64,000 bases of DNA from Terriglobia bacterium (GTDB taxonomy: Bacteria; Acidobacteriota; Terriglobia; Terriglobales; Acidobacteriaceae): NCBI GenBank assembly GCA_020073495.1, contig JAIQFD010000003.1:496001-560000 (forward strand), given 5' to 3'. The translations under genes were made by a program, and so were the position numbers. Below the pieces are notes generated by a model. The model was not told the DNA's origin and did no database searches. It was given only the letters and a program-made list of their open reading frames with translations. Below, piece after piece: positions 8,946 through 17,001 of this stretch; within the stretch, counting starts at the first letter, position 1, and each line of letters opens with the position of its first letter.

Positions 8946-9850
8946 GCGCAACCGTTGCAGAACCACTCACTCATATCAACCCGGTCGAGCCGTTCCTGCG
9001 CATGGATCGCATGCCCCACATCTGGTGTCCGGGATGCGGCATCGGCACCACCGTCAACTGCTTCACCCGCGCTCTGATCGACTCCAAGATAGATCTGAAG
9101 AACGTGGCGCTGGTCAGCGGCATCGGATGCACCGGCCGCGTCGCCGGCTACGTCAAGCTGGACTCGTTCCACACCACCCACGGCCGCGCCATCCCCTTCG
9201 CCACCGGGCTCAAGCTGGCCAACCCCAAGCTCAACGTCATTGTTTATTCGGGCGACGGCGATCTGTTCGCCATCGGCGGCAACCACCTCATCCACGCCGC
9301 GCGGCGCAACGTGGACCTGAAGGTCATCTGCGTCAACAACCTGATCTACGCCATGACTGGCGGGCAGACGGCGCCGACCACGCCGGGCAACGTGATCACG
9401 GCCACGGCGCCCTACGGCAGCTTCGATCCGGCGTTCAATCTGCCGGCGCTGGTGGAGGCCGCGGGCGCGGTGTACGTCGCCCGCTGGACCGTCTTCCACG
9501 TCCGCCAGATCGCCCGCTCCATGCAGGAGATGTTCTCGAAGAGGGGCTTCAGCTTCATCGAGATCCTGTCGCCGTGTCCGACGCTGTACCAGCGCCGCAA
9601 CAAGCTGGGCGACGGACTGGACACGCTCAAGTATTACAAGGAGAAGTCAAAGATCCGCAACGGCGCTTCCACCAGCGAGTGCGCGCTCACCAAACAGGGC
9701 GAGATCGTGGTCGGAAAGTTCGTGGACCGCGAAAAGCCCGACTACATCGAGCTCATGCGTCAGCACCTGTCGCAGGCGTGCCCGCAGTACATCGACTGGT
9801 ACGAGGTCGAAGCGCAGAGGGCGGAAGAAGCCCAGGACGGAGGTTGCTAA
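8942..9850 (+). CDS. korB: 2-oxoacid:ferredoxin oxidoreductase, beta subunit
   Basis: 302 residues, starting in the stop of korA (ATGA at 8942-8945). It holds the thiamine diphosphate-binding part: HIWCPGCGIGTTVNCF at residues 23-38, GRAIPFATGLKLANPKLNVIVYSGDGDLFAIGGNHLIHAARRN with the GDGD metal/cofactor motif, and NLIYAMTGGQTAPTT. These are the standard KorB/PorB signatures. The C-terminal region (ILSPCPTLYQRRNK) also matches the family. It is coupled to the gamma gene by a TAATG overlap. Confidence 0.93.
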   Translation: MSATVAEPLTHINPVEPFLRMDRMPHIWCPGCGIGTTVNCFTRALIDSKIDLKNVALVSGIGCTGRVAGYVKLDSFHTTHGRAIPFATGLKLANPKLNVIVYSGDGDLFAIGGNHLIHAARRNVDLKVICVNNLIYAMTGGQTAPTTPGNVITATAPYGSFDPAFNLPALVEAAGAVYVARWTVFHVRQIARSMQEMFSKRGFSFIEILSPCPTLYQRRNKLGDGLDTLKYYKEKSKIRNGASTSECALTKQGEIVVGKFVDREKPDYIELMRQHLSQACPQYIDWYEVEAQRAEEAQDGGC

Positions 9851-10452
9851 TGAAACTCACCGAGATCCGGCTCGCCGGCTTCGGAGGACAGGGCGTGATC
9901 CTGTCGGCCATCGTGATCGGCAAGGCGGCGTCCATCATGCAGGGCGGCTACGCCACCATGACCCAGAGCTTTGGCCCCGAGGCCCGCGGCGGCGCCTGCG
10001 CCGCCCAGGTCATCCTGGACAGCGAGCCCATCCTCTATCCCTACGTCACCCAGCCCGACATCCTGGTCATCATGTCGCAGGAGGCGTACGCCAAGTTCGC
10101 CCCCGAGATCAAGGATGGCGGCATCCTGATCGTGGAGCAGGACTTGGTGCGCGTGGACAACGTGAAGCCGGGCGTGCGCCTCTTCAGCGTGCCCGCCACG
10201 CGCTTGGCCGAAGAGCTGGGCAAGCGCATGGTGCTCAACATCGTGATGGTCGGCTTCTTCGCCGCAGTCACCAACCTGCTCGACCCCAAGGCGGTGCGCG
10301 CCGCGGTGCTCGATTCCGTCCCCCCCGGCTTCCGCGAGCTGAACGCCAAGGCCTTCGACAAAGGCTTCGAGTACGGCGCCAACTGCGATCAGTTGAGCCG
10401 GGAAGAGAAGGAACTCGTGCGCACCGTCCGCTTCGTGGACGGCGTCCACTGA
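9850..10452 (+). CDS. korC: 2-oxoacid:ferredoxin oxidoreductase, gamma subunit
   Basis: 200 residues. The start shares a base with the korB stop (TAATG). The sequence opens with EIRLAGFGGQGVILSAIVIGKA and has FGPEARGGACAAQVILDSEPI, both typical of the gamma domain of pyruvate/ketoisovalerate/2-oxoglutarate oxidoreductases, which closes over the CoA-binding site. It is the last gene of the four-gene operon; a strong hairpin with a T-run follows 30 bases after the stop. Confidence 0.92.
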   Translation: MKLTEIRLAGFGGQGVILSAIVIGKAASIMQGGYATMTQSFGPEARGGACAAQVILDSEPILYPYVTQPDILVIMSQEAYAKFAPEIKDGGILIVEQDLVRVDNVKPGVRLFSVPATRLAEELGKRMVLNIVMVGFFAAVTNLLDPKAVRAAVLDSVPPGFRELNAKAFDKGFEYGANCDQLSREEKELVRTVRFVDGVH

Positions 10453-10482
10453 TTCTTGGGCCCAGGGCCAGATAGTCAGGAG

Positions 10483-10516
10483 CGGGAGGCGTTGCGAGCG
10501 CCTCCCGAAGTTTTTT
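10483..10516 (+). terminator. Rho-independent terminator of korDABC
   Basis: A 9-bp perfect stem CGGGAGGCG (10483-10491) with CGCCTCCCG (10499-10507), 7-base loop, followed by AAG and six T. Textbook intrinsic terminator. Confidence 0.85.
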
Positions 10517-10604
10517 CGCGGGCGATGGGGCGGGCCGATTGACTTGGCTGGGGGAGGGTGTGCTACCGTTCGCTGCTACTCGACCCTGTGGGGGAGGTAT
10601 TTTC

Positions 10605-11591
10605 ATGCTTGAACTACGTCAGTTCGGCGATGCCTTCGTTGAGCAGCAAATCGGCGCGATCGGGCTCAACGCAATGGACCGCCTGTACATCGATGATGTG
10701 CTGGCGATCGTAGATCGTGGAACCACCAACCTGCCGTCTTATCTCGACCTTTACCGCAAGTCCGTACAACAGGCCTGGAATCCCGACGAGCTGGACTTCT
10801 CCAAGGACCGGGAAGAGTGGGAATCCTTGTCGCCGCAGACCAGGCAACGGCGCATCTGGAGCATGCGCATGTTCTTCGACGGCGAACAACAGGTCGCCGG
10901 CATGCTCGCGCCCTTGGTGTGGGCGGCGCCCACCAAGGAGGTCGAGGCCTTCGTCGCCACCCAATTGGCCGACGAGGTCCGCCACACCATTTTCTTCGAC
11001 CGCTACTGGCGCGAGGTCGTCGGCGCTTCCGCCGGGACTCTTGACGAACTTTTGGATGAGGTCGGCATCCGGGACACGGAGAACTCCGCCTACAACCTGG
11101 TCTTTCGCGATTGGCTGCCGGCGCAGGCACAGTGGCTGGCATCGCATCCCGACGACCTCGAGGCTTCGGCGAGGTTCGTCACCGTCTATCACATCGTCGT
11201 GGAGAACGCGTTGTTCCTCACCGGCATGCGCTACCAGCTCGAAGGCGCCCGGCGCTGGGGCCGCACCTGGGGCTTCTACAAGGGATTCACCGCCGCCACC
11301 CGCGACGAGTCCCGCCATGTGCTGTTCGGCGTGAAGTACCTTCAGGATCTGGTCCGGCAGGACCCGCTGCGCTTTGCTCCGCTCATCGAGGACACGGTGA
11401 AGGAGTTCGCGCCTCTGATCGAGCAGATCATGCAGCCGCCGGGACGGAACATGGCCTACTACGGCGGCGAGCATCTGGATTCTGCCTGGCCTGGATATAC
11501 CCGCGAGACGCTCCGTGAGGAGATGATCGGCTACGCCCGGAACGCGCTCGCCAAGCGTCTACACGCCATCGGGATGGAAGTTGCCGTCTGA
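10605..11591 (+). CDS. R2-like ligand-binding oxidase (R2lox-type)
   Basis: 328 residues of the ferritin-like R2 superfamily. The start is set by GGGGAGG 8 bases upstream. Metal ligands can be placed: E94, E124-x2-H127 (DEVRHTIFF), E200, E235-x2-H238 (RDESRH). The spacing of the non-ligand residues is that of R2lox rather than ribonucleotide reductase: V97 three residues after the first ligand and Y195 five residues before E200, the pair that forms the Val-Tyr ether crosslink in studied R2lox proteins; the position of the radical tyrosine in class I R2 is F131. R2lox proteins bind a Mn/Fe site and a fatty-acid-like ligand, with unknown physiological substrate. No nrdA is nearby, which also argues against a reductase. 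It is convergent with a Crp/Fnr gene and overlaps its 3' end by 33 bases. Confidence 0.82.
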   Translation: MLELRQFGDAFVEQQIGAIGLNAMDRLYIDDVLAIVDRGTTNLPSYLDLYRKSVQQAWNPDELDFSKDREEWESLSPQTRQRRIWSMRMFFDGEQQVAGMLAPLVWAAPTKEVEAFVATQLADEVRHTIFFDRYWREVVGASAGTLDELLDEVGIRDTENSAYNLVFRDWLPAQAQWLASHPDDLEASARFVTVYHIVVENALFLTGMRYQLEGARRWGRTWGFYKGFTAATRDESRHVLFGVKYLQDLVRQDPLRFAPLIEDTVKEFAPLIEQIMQPPGRNMAYYGGEHLDSAWPGYTRETLREEMIGYARNALAKRLHAIGMEVAV

Positions 11592-12395
11592 ACCGCCACA
11601 GCCCACCTGTCGCTTCGGTGACGGGTGGGCGCTCCCTTCCGTGCCCGCGCGCCACCCAACCGGTTTCTTGCCTGCGGCGATCGCTGCCAGGGAAACCCGG
11701 TCGCGGATGAATAGCGTGGCACCCTTCAGCTCGACCATTTGTTTCCTCTTGAAATCGACGAACAGGCGGCTGACCGTCTCCCGCGAGGTCCCGATCATGT
11801 GCGCCACTTCCTCGTGCCGGAAGGCGAACTTGATGCGCCCCGGCGTATCCCCGTCACTCAGGGGCCATTCCAGCAGCAGCTTGGCCAGCTTTCCGCTGGC
11901 CGAGTGCGACAGGCCGAGACAGCGCATCTCCTCGCAGGCGATGCTGTAGATGCGAGCGAGCTGCTCGGCGACCGCCCGGCAGACCTCGGTGTGAGCGTTC
12001 ATGAAACGCAGGAAATGCTCGCGCTTGAGGAACGTGAGTTGACATGGGCCGATGGTCTCCGCCGTGACTTCGTACTGTTTCCCCGACAGGGTCCCGGGAA
12101 TTCCCAGTACGTCGCCGGGCTTGGCCAGCCGCAGGATCAAGGTCCTGCCCTCACCAGAGCAGATGAAGACCTTTACTCGCCCGCTTTGGATAACGTATAC
12201 GCCGCGCGCGGGCTCGCCTTCGGCAATGAGCGCAGTTCCACCGGGGTAGCGCAGGGAATAGCTGATCTCCTCCAGTTCACGGAGAGCGCTCTGTGTCAGG
12301 TCGCCGAACGGTGTCGCGGTTCTTGGCTCAGCATCTCGCGGATGCAGAGTCACTACCCGGTCATAAGCTGGAAGCAAAGGCACCCCCCACCACAC
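11559..12395 (-). CDS. Crp/Fnr-family transcriptional regulator
   Basis: Up to 278 residues from a GTG at 12395 (start uncertain; a GTG at 12353 is possible and neither has a good ribosome site). The cyclic-nucleotide-binding-like domain spans about residues 25-150 (ALIAEGEPARGVYVIQSGRVKVFI, LRLAKPGDVLGIPG), and the winged helix-turn-helix about 165-240 with EEVAHMIGTSRETVSRLFVDFKRKQMVELKG, the recognition pattern ETVSR typical of Crp/Fnr. No N-terminal cysteine cluster is seen, so it is not an oxygen-sensing Fnr. The last 20 residues (HPSPKRQVGCGGSDG) come from a palindromic repeat and overlap the oxidase gene. CRP-type sites upstream of gltA and korD are plausible targets. Confidence 0.88.
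   Translation of the reverse strand: MWWGVPLLPAYDRVVTLHPRDAEPRTATPFGDLTQSALRELEEISYSLRYPGGTALIAEGEPARGVYVIQSGRVKVFICSGEGRTLILRLAKPGDVLGIPGTLSGKQYEVTAETIGPCQLTFLKREHFLRFMNAHTEVCRAVAEQLARIYSIACEEMRCLGLSHSASGKLAKLLLEWPLSDGDTPGRIKFAFRHEEVAHMIGTSRETVSRLFVDFKRKQMVELKGATLFIRDRVSLAAIAAGKKPVGWRAGTEGSAHPSPKRQVGCGGSDGNFHPDGV
11601..11630. repeat. GCCCACC...GGTGGGC hairpin with UUCG loop between convergent genes
   Basis: Arms from 11601 and 11630 pair over about 13 positions (two wobbles) and close on C(TTCG)G, an extra-stable tetraloop. The outer arms match the CCCACCC/GGGTGGG REP family of this window. It sits 10 bases after the oxidase stop and inside the 3' end of the Crp/Fnr frame, so it may terminate both. 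Confidence 0.6.
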
Positions 12396-12503
12396 TGACC
12401 TGGGCGCATCACAGAGGGTCGATCGTTCCTGATCTCGAAAGAATGCCCCAGATCCAATGCCAGTCTACCTGTTGGGGACACTTCTTATAAGAAAGGCACG
12501 ATT

Positions 12504-12536
12504 GTGTCAAGGCGTGCCGATTTAAATCGGTGACAC
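12504..12536. promoter_or_regulatory. Nested inverted repeats upstream of the Crp/Fnr gene
   Basis: CCGATTTAAATCGG (12517-12530) is a perfect 14-base palindrome; it is flanked by GTGTCA (12504-12509) and TGACAC (12531-12536), a second perfect inverted repeat. The region lies 110-140 bases before the regulator start and contains no gene. Autoregulation is a guess. The rest of the 272-base gap shows nothing recognisable. Confidence 0.35.
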
Positions 12537-12667
12537 TCGCCCGGCATTCGTGGCCGGAGTGCGGGAGAGTTCGCTTAAGCAGCTCCGGGTGTTCGCACGC
12601 CTTCAACCAAACACCTAGGTTGGGTTGTGAATCCTAATTAACGACGATCCTCTCCTTCTATTGCAAA

Positions 12668-13795
12668 TCACTGCTGTCGTGCAATCGCCACGCCATGGGG
12701 ACCGGTTCCCGCGGCGAAGGGCGAGCCCGCCACCGGCGTCAGCGCTCCGCTGGTGGCATCGTAGCTGTAGGCGGAGGCGTCGTCGGAATTGTTGTTGGCT
12801 GTGTACACGAACTTTCCGGAGGGATCGACCGCCACTCCCCGGGCACCACTTCCCGCGGCGAAGGGCGAGCCCGCCACCGGCGTCAGCGCTCCGTTGGCGG
12901 CATTGATGCTGTAGGCGGAGACGTCGTTCGAAGCGTGGTTGGCCACGTACACGAACTTTCCCGAGGGATCGACCGCCACGCCCTGGGGCTGATTTCCCGC
13001 GGCGAAGGGCGAGCCCGGGACCGGCGTCAGTGCTCCGGTGCCGGCAGTGATGGTGTAGGCGGAAACGTTGCCGGAAACGTGGTTGGTCACGTACACGAAC
13101 TTTCCCGAGGGATCCACCGCCACGCTAAAGGGCGTATCTTCCGCGGCGAAGGGCGAGCCCGCCACCGGCGTCAGCGCTCCGGTGCCGGCTGTGATGGTGT
13201 AGGCGGAGACGTCGTCCGAAGTGTGGTTGGTCACGTACACGAACTTTCCCGAGGGATCGACCGCCACTCCCCGGGGACCTGTTCCCGCGGCGAAGGGCGA
13301 GCCCGCCACCGGCGTCAGCGCCCCGGTGCCGGCTGTGATGGTGTAGGCGGAGACGTCGTTCGAACCCTCGTTGGCCACGTACAAGAACTTCCCCGAGGGA
13401 TCGACCGCCACTCCCCGGGGACCACCTCCCCCCGCGAAGGGCGAGCCCGCCACCGGCGTCAGCGCTCCGCTGGCGGCGTTGATGCTGTAGGCGGAGACGT
13501 CGTCCGATCCGCTGTTGGCCACGTACACGAACTTTCCCGAGGGATCCACCGCCACTCCCCGGGGACCAGTTCCCCCCGCGAAGGGCGAGCCGGCCACCGG
13601 CGTCAGTACTCCGGTGCCGGCTGTGATGGTGTAGGCGGAGACGTCGTTGGAGGTATCGTTACTGACGTAGGCGAACTCGGGAACCAGGCCCCCGCCCAGA
13701 ATGTCGTTGGGAGCGCCCGTGGAGCAGCCCGCCACGATGGCTGCCACCACCAGCGTAGCTACCGCCGCAAGCACGATGCAATTCTTATTCATCAT
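12668..13795 (-). CDS. Seven-bladed beta-propeller lipoprotein (lactonase/YVTN type)
   Basis: 375 residues. The N-terminus is a lipoprotein signal with lipobox VAGC (Cys24). Residues 41-375 are seven consecutive units of 48 residues with the core F-V-Y-V-A-N...DDVSAY...GALTPVAGSPFA...GVAVDPSGK, the 'lactonase, 7-bladed beta-propeller' or YVTN type. The whole propeller is made of nearly identical copies, so it has probably expanded by recent tandem duplication; true lactonases are more divergent and much of the catalytic surface is not conserved here. It is likely anchored in the outer membrane or periplasm, with a structural or binding role. The gene for a small barrel protein lies 34 bases upstream on the same strand. 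The tandem ATG codons at the start follow a run of G. Confidence 0.85.
   Translation of the reverse strand: MMNKNCIVLAAVATLVVAAIVAGCSTGAPNDILGGGLVPEFAYVSNDTSNDVSAYTITAGTGVLTPVAGSPFAGGTGPRGVAVDPSGKFVYVANSGSDDVSAYSINAASGALTPVAGSPFAGGGGPRGVAVDPSGKFLYVANEGSNDVSAYTITAGTGALTPVAGSPFAAGTGPRGVAVDPSGKFVYVTNHTSDDVSAYTITAGTGALTPVAGSPFAAEDTPFSVAVDPSGKFVYVTNHVSGNVSAYTITAGTGALTPVPGSPFAAGNQPQGVAVDPSGKFVYVANHASNDVSAYSINAANGALTPVAGSPFAAGSGARGVAVDPSGKFVYTANNNSDDASAYSYDATSGALTPVAGSPFAAGTGPHGVAIARQQ
12671..13675 (-). repeat. Seven tandem 144-bp intragenic repeats
   Basis: The blade-coding units are 144 bases each and remain highly similar at nucleotide level, for example the stretch GAACTTTCCCGAGGGATC recurs at this period. 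This predicts copy-number variation by slippage or recombination between strains. Confidence 0.85.
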
Positions 13796-13829
13796 CCCCC
13801 CATTTGGGAGTCATTCCTTCGAATGAACC

Positions 13830-14342
13830 CTATTTCTTGCCGAATCGGAAGACCAGCCCGGCCGATACGCGCAGATCGTTCTGCGTCCCGTCCAGGAAGC
13901 GCGTGCCGAAGTACTCCACCTGGGGCAGACGGATGGACACCACCCGATGCACCTTCCAGTCCACGCCACCCCCCAGCGCCCAGGCCAGATTCGTGTCCGT
14001 GGTGAACAGGCCGCGGGCGTGCGCACCCCCCACCAGCCCGTGCACGAAGAAGGTGTATTTCTCTTTCCGCAGCGAGAGCTGCGGCCCGCCCATGAAGCTG
14101 TAGATGTACTGCCCGTCGCAGCAGTAGTTGCCGTCGAAGTCGGCCTTCAATCCGAACCAATGGTTCAGGTTCCAGTTGGCCGATGCTTCCCAGCCGCTGC
14201 TGTTGAGGGGTTCCCCCGAGCCCGCCGAGATGATCCGGATGTACGAATACCCGCCGAAGATCTCGATCTTGGGAGTGTCTTGTGCGTAGCCCTGCAGCGT
14301 CAACAGGACCACCAGGGGTGCGAGCAGAAACACTTTTTTCAT
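13830..14342 (-). CDS. Small outer-membrane beta-barrel-like protein
   Basis: 170 residues with a signal peptide cleaved near GYAQ (residue 21). The mature part alternates short amphipathic strands with turns (KIEIFGGYSYIRI, WEASANWNLNHWFGLKADFDGNY, YIYSFMGGPQLSLR, YTFFVHGLVGGAHA, LAWALGGGVDWKV, LRVSAGLVFRFGKK) and ends in Phe-Gly-Lys-Lys just after an aromatic strand, as in OmpA/OmpW-like eight-stranded barrels. Two adjacent cysteines (NYCCDG) could form an external vicinal pair. It precedes the propeller lipoprotein with a 34-base gap, so the two probably form an operon and may work together at the cell surface. Confidence 0.75.
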   Translation of the reverse strand: MKKVFLLAPLVVLLTLQGYAQDTPKIEIFGGYSYIRIISAGSGEPLNSSGWEASANWNLNHWFGLKADFDGNYCCDGQYIYSFMGGPQLSLRKEKYTFFVHGLVGGAHARGLFTTDTNLAWALGGGVDWKVHRVVSIRLPQVEYFGTRFLDGTQNDLRVSAGLVFRFGKK

Positions 14343-14456
14343 CTATGACCCCTTTTGGATGATTGAACCGGGATTTCCTCTTTGCCCCCGAAAGTGTCGG
14401 TCATGCTACACCTGTTTCGCCTGATCGAGCTAGCGTAAAACGATTTTTGTCCGGAG

Positions 14457-14680
14457 CGCCCCCAACGGTCTGGGTCCCGCCGGTGGCAGCCCACGCCGCT
14501 GACCAACGGAGTTGTAGCCCGGCCGCCCTCGGCTGGGCCGTAGGAGGCGCCCCGGAACTTGTCCTGAGCGCAGCGAACGAGGGGCGCTGAAACGACGCGT
14601 TCCTCTTTATTATCTTTATCTTAGCCGGCTTCAGCCGGCGACACTCACGAATCCCAGACGAGCGTCGCTCGTCTGGGGCA
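14457..14680. repeat. Intergenic repeat block with two strong palindromes
   Basis: The 441-base gap 14343-14783 holds no gene. It contains a dispersed unit (CGGAACTTGTCCTGAGC ... GGGGCGCTGAAACGACGC ... TTCCTCTTTA) that recurs at 16910-16961, then GCCGGCTTCAGCCGGC (14624-14639) of the CTTCAG-centred family, and an 11-bp-arm palindrome CCAGACGAGCG/CGCTCGTCTGG (14654-14676). Confidence 0.6.
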
Positions 14681-14783
14681 CACCATTCTCGTGAGAGCGC
14701 ACGCGGGCCACACGCCACCCGGCTTCACACATCACGGGATTACACATCTGCCACAATCGAACATTTTCTTGACTCGCTCGCCA

Positions 14784-15782
14784 TCAAAACCAATCCGGGA
14801 ACATCAGCTCTACAAGGCCGGGAACCCAGTAGGAATAAAATCGCTCGTCGCAGATCTTGTACTTGCCGTATTTCTTCGTGGCATAGTTGCCCCAGTGCGG
14901 CCGGGTGCCGTCGAGGTCGGTGAATCCGTACTCCCGGGCCAGCGCCCAGGAACTGAAGACACGTCCGCTCTTCTTCTTTACCTTCGGATCTGCCGCAAGC
15001 GCTACCACCGCCCGGCCGACGTACCTCGGCGATTCTGACACCATGAAATCCGCGGCGGCATCGTGCACCACCCTTCCTTTTCGTCCTGGAGGGACCTTCT
15101 TCCCGGCGTCCTTCCAATTCGCCTCGCTGACTCCAAAATGTTCCAGCACCGATTCGGAGCGCAAAAAGCCCGGAGTCAGCGCCACGGAAACAATGTCTCG
15201 TTTGCGCAGCTCGCGGGCCATGGCGAAGGCCAGCCGTATGACGGAAATCTTCACCAGGTCATAGAAAAGGTTACCGCGGTAGTAGAAAGCGTCCCCGTCG
15301 GTGATCTCGAAGATGATCCCTCTGCCGCGTCCCAGCATCAGCGGAACGGCGTAGTGGGAAGTGATGATGTGGGAATGGATCGCCTGCTTCAGCATCCTCA
15401 CGCCGTTCTCCAGGTTGACCGTCCAGAACGGCTTGCCGAATTCGGTGAGCGCGTCGCCGCCCCACACGTCATTGACCAGGATGTCCAGTCCCCTGTGCCG
15501 CCGTTTGATGCGGGCGACCAGCTTTTTCACCTCCGCAGGCTCTGTGTGATCGACTCGTACGGCAATCCCGCGCCCGCCGGCGGCGGTGACCAGTTCAGCG
15601 GTTTCCTCGATGGTTTCCGGCCGGCCGGGCGTAGCGGGACGTCCCCGCGAACTTCGTCCGGTGCAGTACACCGTCGCACCCGCCTCGCCCAGCGCGATCG
15701 CGATGCCTCGACCGCCCCCGCGGGTCGCTCCGGCAACCAGCGCGATCTTGCCTTTCAATACTTTCTTCGGCACTTCAGACAT
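14784..15782 (-). CDS. Short-chain dehydrogenase/reductase
   Basis: 332 residues, a cytoplasmic NAD(P)-dependent SDR with Rossmann fold. The cofactor motif is present in the form GATRGGGRGIAIALGEAGATVYCTGRSSRG (residues 18-47; the Arg after the second strand favours NADPH). The usual NNAG is NDVWGG. The catalytic tyrosine and lysine are in YDLVK, after GRGIIFEITDGDAFYYRGN, and the C-terminal TPGFLRSE is the family's PG motif. A C-terminal extension of about 60 residues (SSWALAREYGFTDLDGTRPHWGNY) is longer than classical SDRs and is seen in a group of uncharacterised enzymes. The substrate is unknown. It stands alone, 96 bases from a STAS gene on the same strand. Confidence 0.85.
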   Translation of the reverse strand: MSEVPKKVLKGKIALVAGATRGGGRGIAIALGEAGATVYCTGRSSRGRPATPGRPETIEETAELVTAAGGRGIAVRVDHTEPAEVKKLVARIKRRHRGLDILVNDVWGGDALTEFGKPFWTVNLENGVRMLKQAIHSHIITSHYAVPLMLGRGRGIIFEITDGDAFYYRGNLFYDLVKISVIRLAFAMARELRKRDIVSVALTPGFLRSESVLEHFGVSEANWKDAGKKVPPGRKGRVVHDAAADFMVSESPRYVGRAVVALAADPKVKKKSGRVFSSWALAREYGFTDLDGTRPHWGNYATKKYGKYKICDERFYSYWVPGLVELMFPDWF

Positions 15783-15878
15783 TCACATTCACCGTTGCAC
15801 AGAGTGTCAGGCGGGGAACCCACTCTTCACGGCTTTGCGGCACCTACAGCGAAGAGGGGGCGTCGAAACGCCGCATGT

Positions 15879-16574
15879 CTAGCGAGTTGCAGGACCCAGT
15901 CGAGCCTGGATCTTCTGCAGCAGATCGGCCGCGGCTTCCCCGGCGTGCAGGGTCGAGAAGTCCTGCCCGAGCTCTACAACTGGCAGCCGTGAACACTCTT
16001 GATCGAAAGCCTGGCGCGTTCCCTCAGCCGCCCTCAGGTTGGAACCTAATACCAGCAGCGCGGGGCGCGTAACGCGCAACAGGATGAGAGCGTCGGGAAC
16101 GCTGCTGCTGGACAGGACGTCGAATCCAGCGTGCCCCAGGAATTCCCGCACATAGGCGAGCACGTCGGCGGACTGGTCAACACAGAGCAGACGAGCGCCG
16201 GTCCGCGACGCTTGCTCCGGGCCGTCGTTCTGCCGGTAGAAGGCAGCGATAGCTTCCTCTTCCTGCTCGTGCATCTGGAAGAGTTGCGTCAGGTTGGTGA
16301 TCTTCAGGACCGTGGCCACTTCACGCGTCACCTGGCACAGTTTGATGTCGCCGCCGGCTTGGCGGGCGGTGGCGAGCATCCGGACCATGGTTCCCAGGCC
16401 GCTACTGTCCATAAACGTGACATCGCCGAGGTGAAAAACGAGGTGTTTTTCCGTGGGAAGAAGTTTGGAGATCTGCTGGCGGACCGAATCGGCTTCGACG
16501 CCCGCGACCATGCGCCCGCTACAGCGCACCACGGTGACCCGGCCGACCCTGCGCGTGCTGAGTGTCAGTGGCAT
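15879..16574 (-). CDS. STAS domain protein with degenerate receiver domain
   Basis: 231 residues. Residues 1-112 form a STAS (anti-sigma-factor antagonist) domain with the phosphorylatable serine in MDSSGLGTMVRM. Residues 125-231 resemble a response-regulator receiver (ARLLCVDQSADVLAYVREFLGHAGFDVLSSSSVPDAL), but the acidic pocket is reduced and the strand that should carry the phospho-accepting Asp reads ALLVLGSN, so it cannot be phosphorylated there. The protein probably acts in partner switching that releases a sigma factor or controls a phosphatase, with the pseudo-receiver as a binding module. No cognate kinase or phosphatase gene lies next to it. Confidence 0.8.
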   Translation of the reverse strand: MPLTLSTRRVGRVTVVRCSGRMVAGVEADSVRQQISKLLPTEKHLVFHLGDVTFMDSSGLGTMVRMLATARQAGGDIKLCQVTREVATVLKITNLTQLFQMHEQEEEAIAAFYRQNDGPEQASRTGARLLCVDQSADVLAYVREFLGHAGFDVLSSSSVPDALILLRVTRPALLVLGSNLRAAEGTRQAFDQECSRLPVVELGQDFSTLHAGEAAADLLQKIQARLGPATR

Positions 16575-16646
16575 TGGATGAGAGGGCGGGATTGTAAACC
16601 ACCTTCTGCATCCCGTGCCGCAGAATCTTGAAGAGCCAGACCGCGG

Positions 16647-16823
16647 TCAGCGTTCGGGGTCGGGCCTCGCTCCGGGGGAAAGAAGGCCGAGCACGTTCAA
16701 GAGGATGCCCAAGGAAATTCCGATCCCAAAATTGAAGTAGTTCGGCGGCTTTTCAATGGTAAGCCAAAGGGGCGAGGCCAGCAGAAGAGCCATTCCGAAG
16801 CCGTGGAGGAAGCGTTTCTTCAC
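16647..16823 (-). CDS. Small two-helix membrane protein (58 aa)
   Basis: A GTG-started frame of 58 codons. The protein starts with a basic KKRFLHG, then has two hydrophobic helices (GMALLLASPLWLTI and FGIGISLGILLNVLGLL) joined by a Glu-Lys-Pro-Pro turn, and ends in the polar tail SPGARPDPER. The positive-inside pattern and clean ending argue for a real gene; the ribosome site (AGGA very near the start) is weak. No function can be given. Confidence 0.5.
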   Translation of the reverse strand: MKKRFLHGFGMALLLASPLWLTIEKPPNYFNFGIGISLGILLNVLGLLSPGARPDPER

Positions 16824-16845
16824 CGTCCTATTGTATTCGGCGGGA

Positions 16846-16965
16846 TGGCGGGGAGTGAGCCCCGCCGGTGGAAGCCTACGGTTTTAACCGTGGGCGGAGC
16901 TCCGGAACCTGTCCCGAGCCGAGTGAAGTTGGGGCGCCGAAACGTCGCATTCCTCTTTAGTAGTC
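16846..16965. repeat. Dispersed intergenic repeat, second copy
   Basis: Shares CCGGAACCTGTCC, GGGGCGCCGAAACG and TTCCTCTTTA in the same order and spacing with the copy ending at 14608. It also has GCCTACGGTTTTAACCGTGGGC, a hairpin. No gene lies in this stretch. Confidence 0.55.
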
Positions 16966-17001
16966 GCATGCCATGGCCTCTATCTGCGATGATGTGACCG
17001 G

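Noticed and set aside
10605-11591. Class I ribonucleotide reductase beta subunit
   Set aside because: No radical tyrosine at the expected position, no nrdA next to it, and the Val/Tyr spacing is that of R2lox.
12668-14005. Plus-strand 436-codon frame opposite the propeller gene
   Set aside because: A repetitive antisense shadow (RGEGRARHRRQRS repeats) of the tandem blades.
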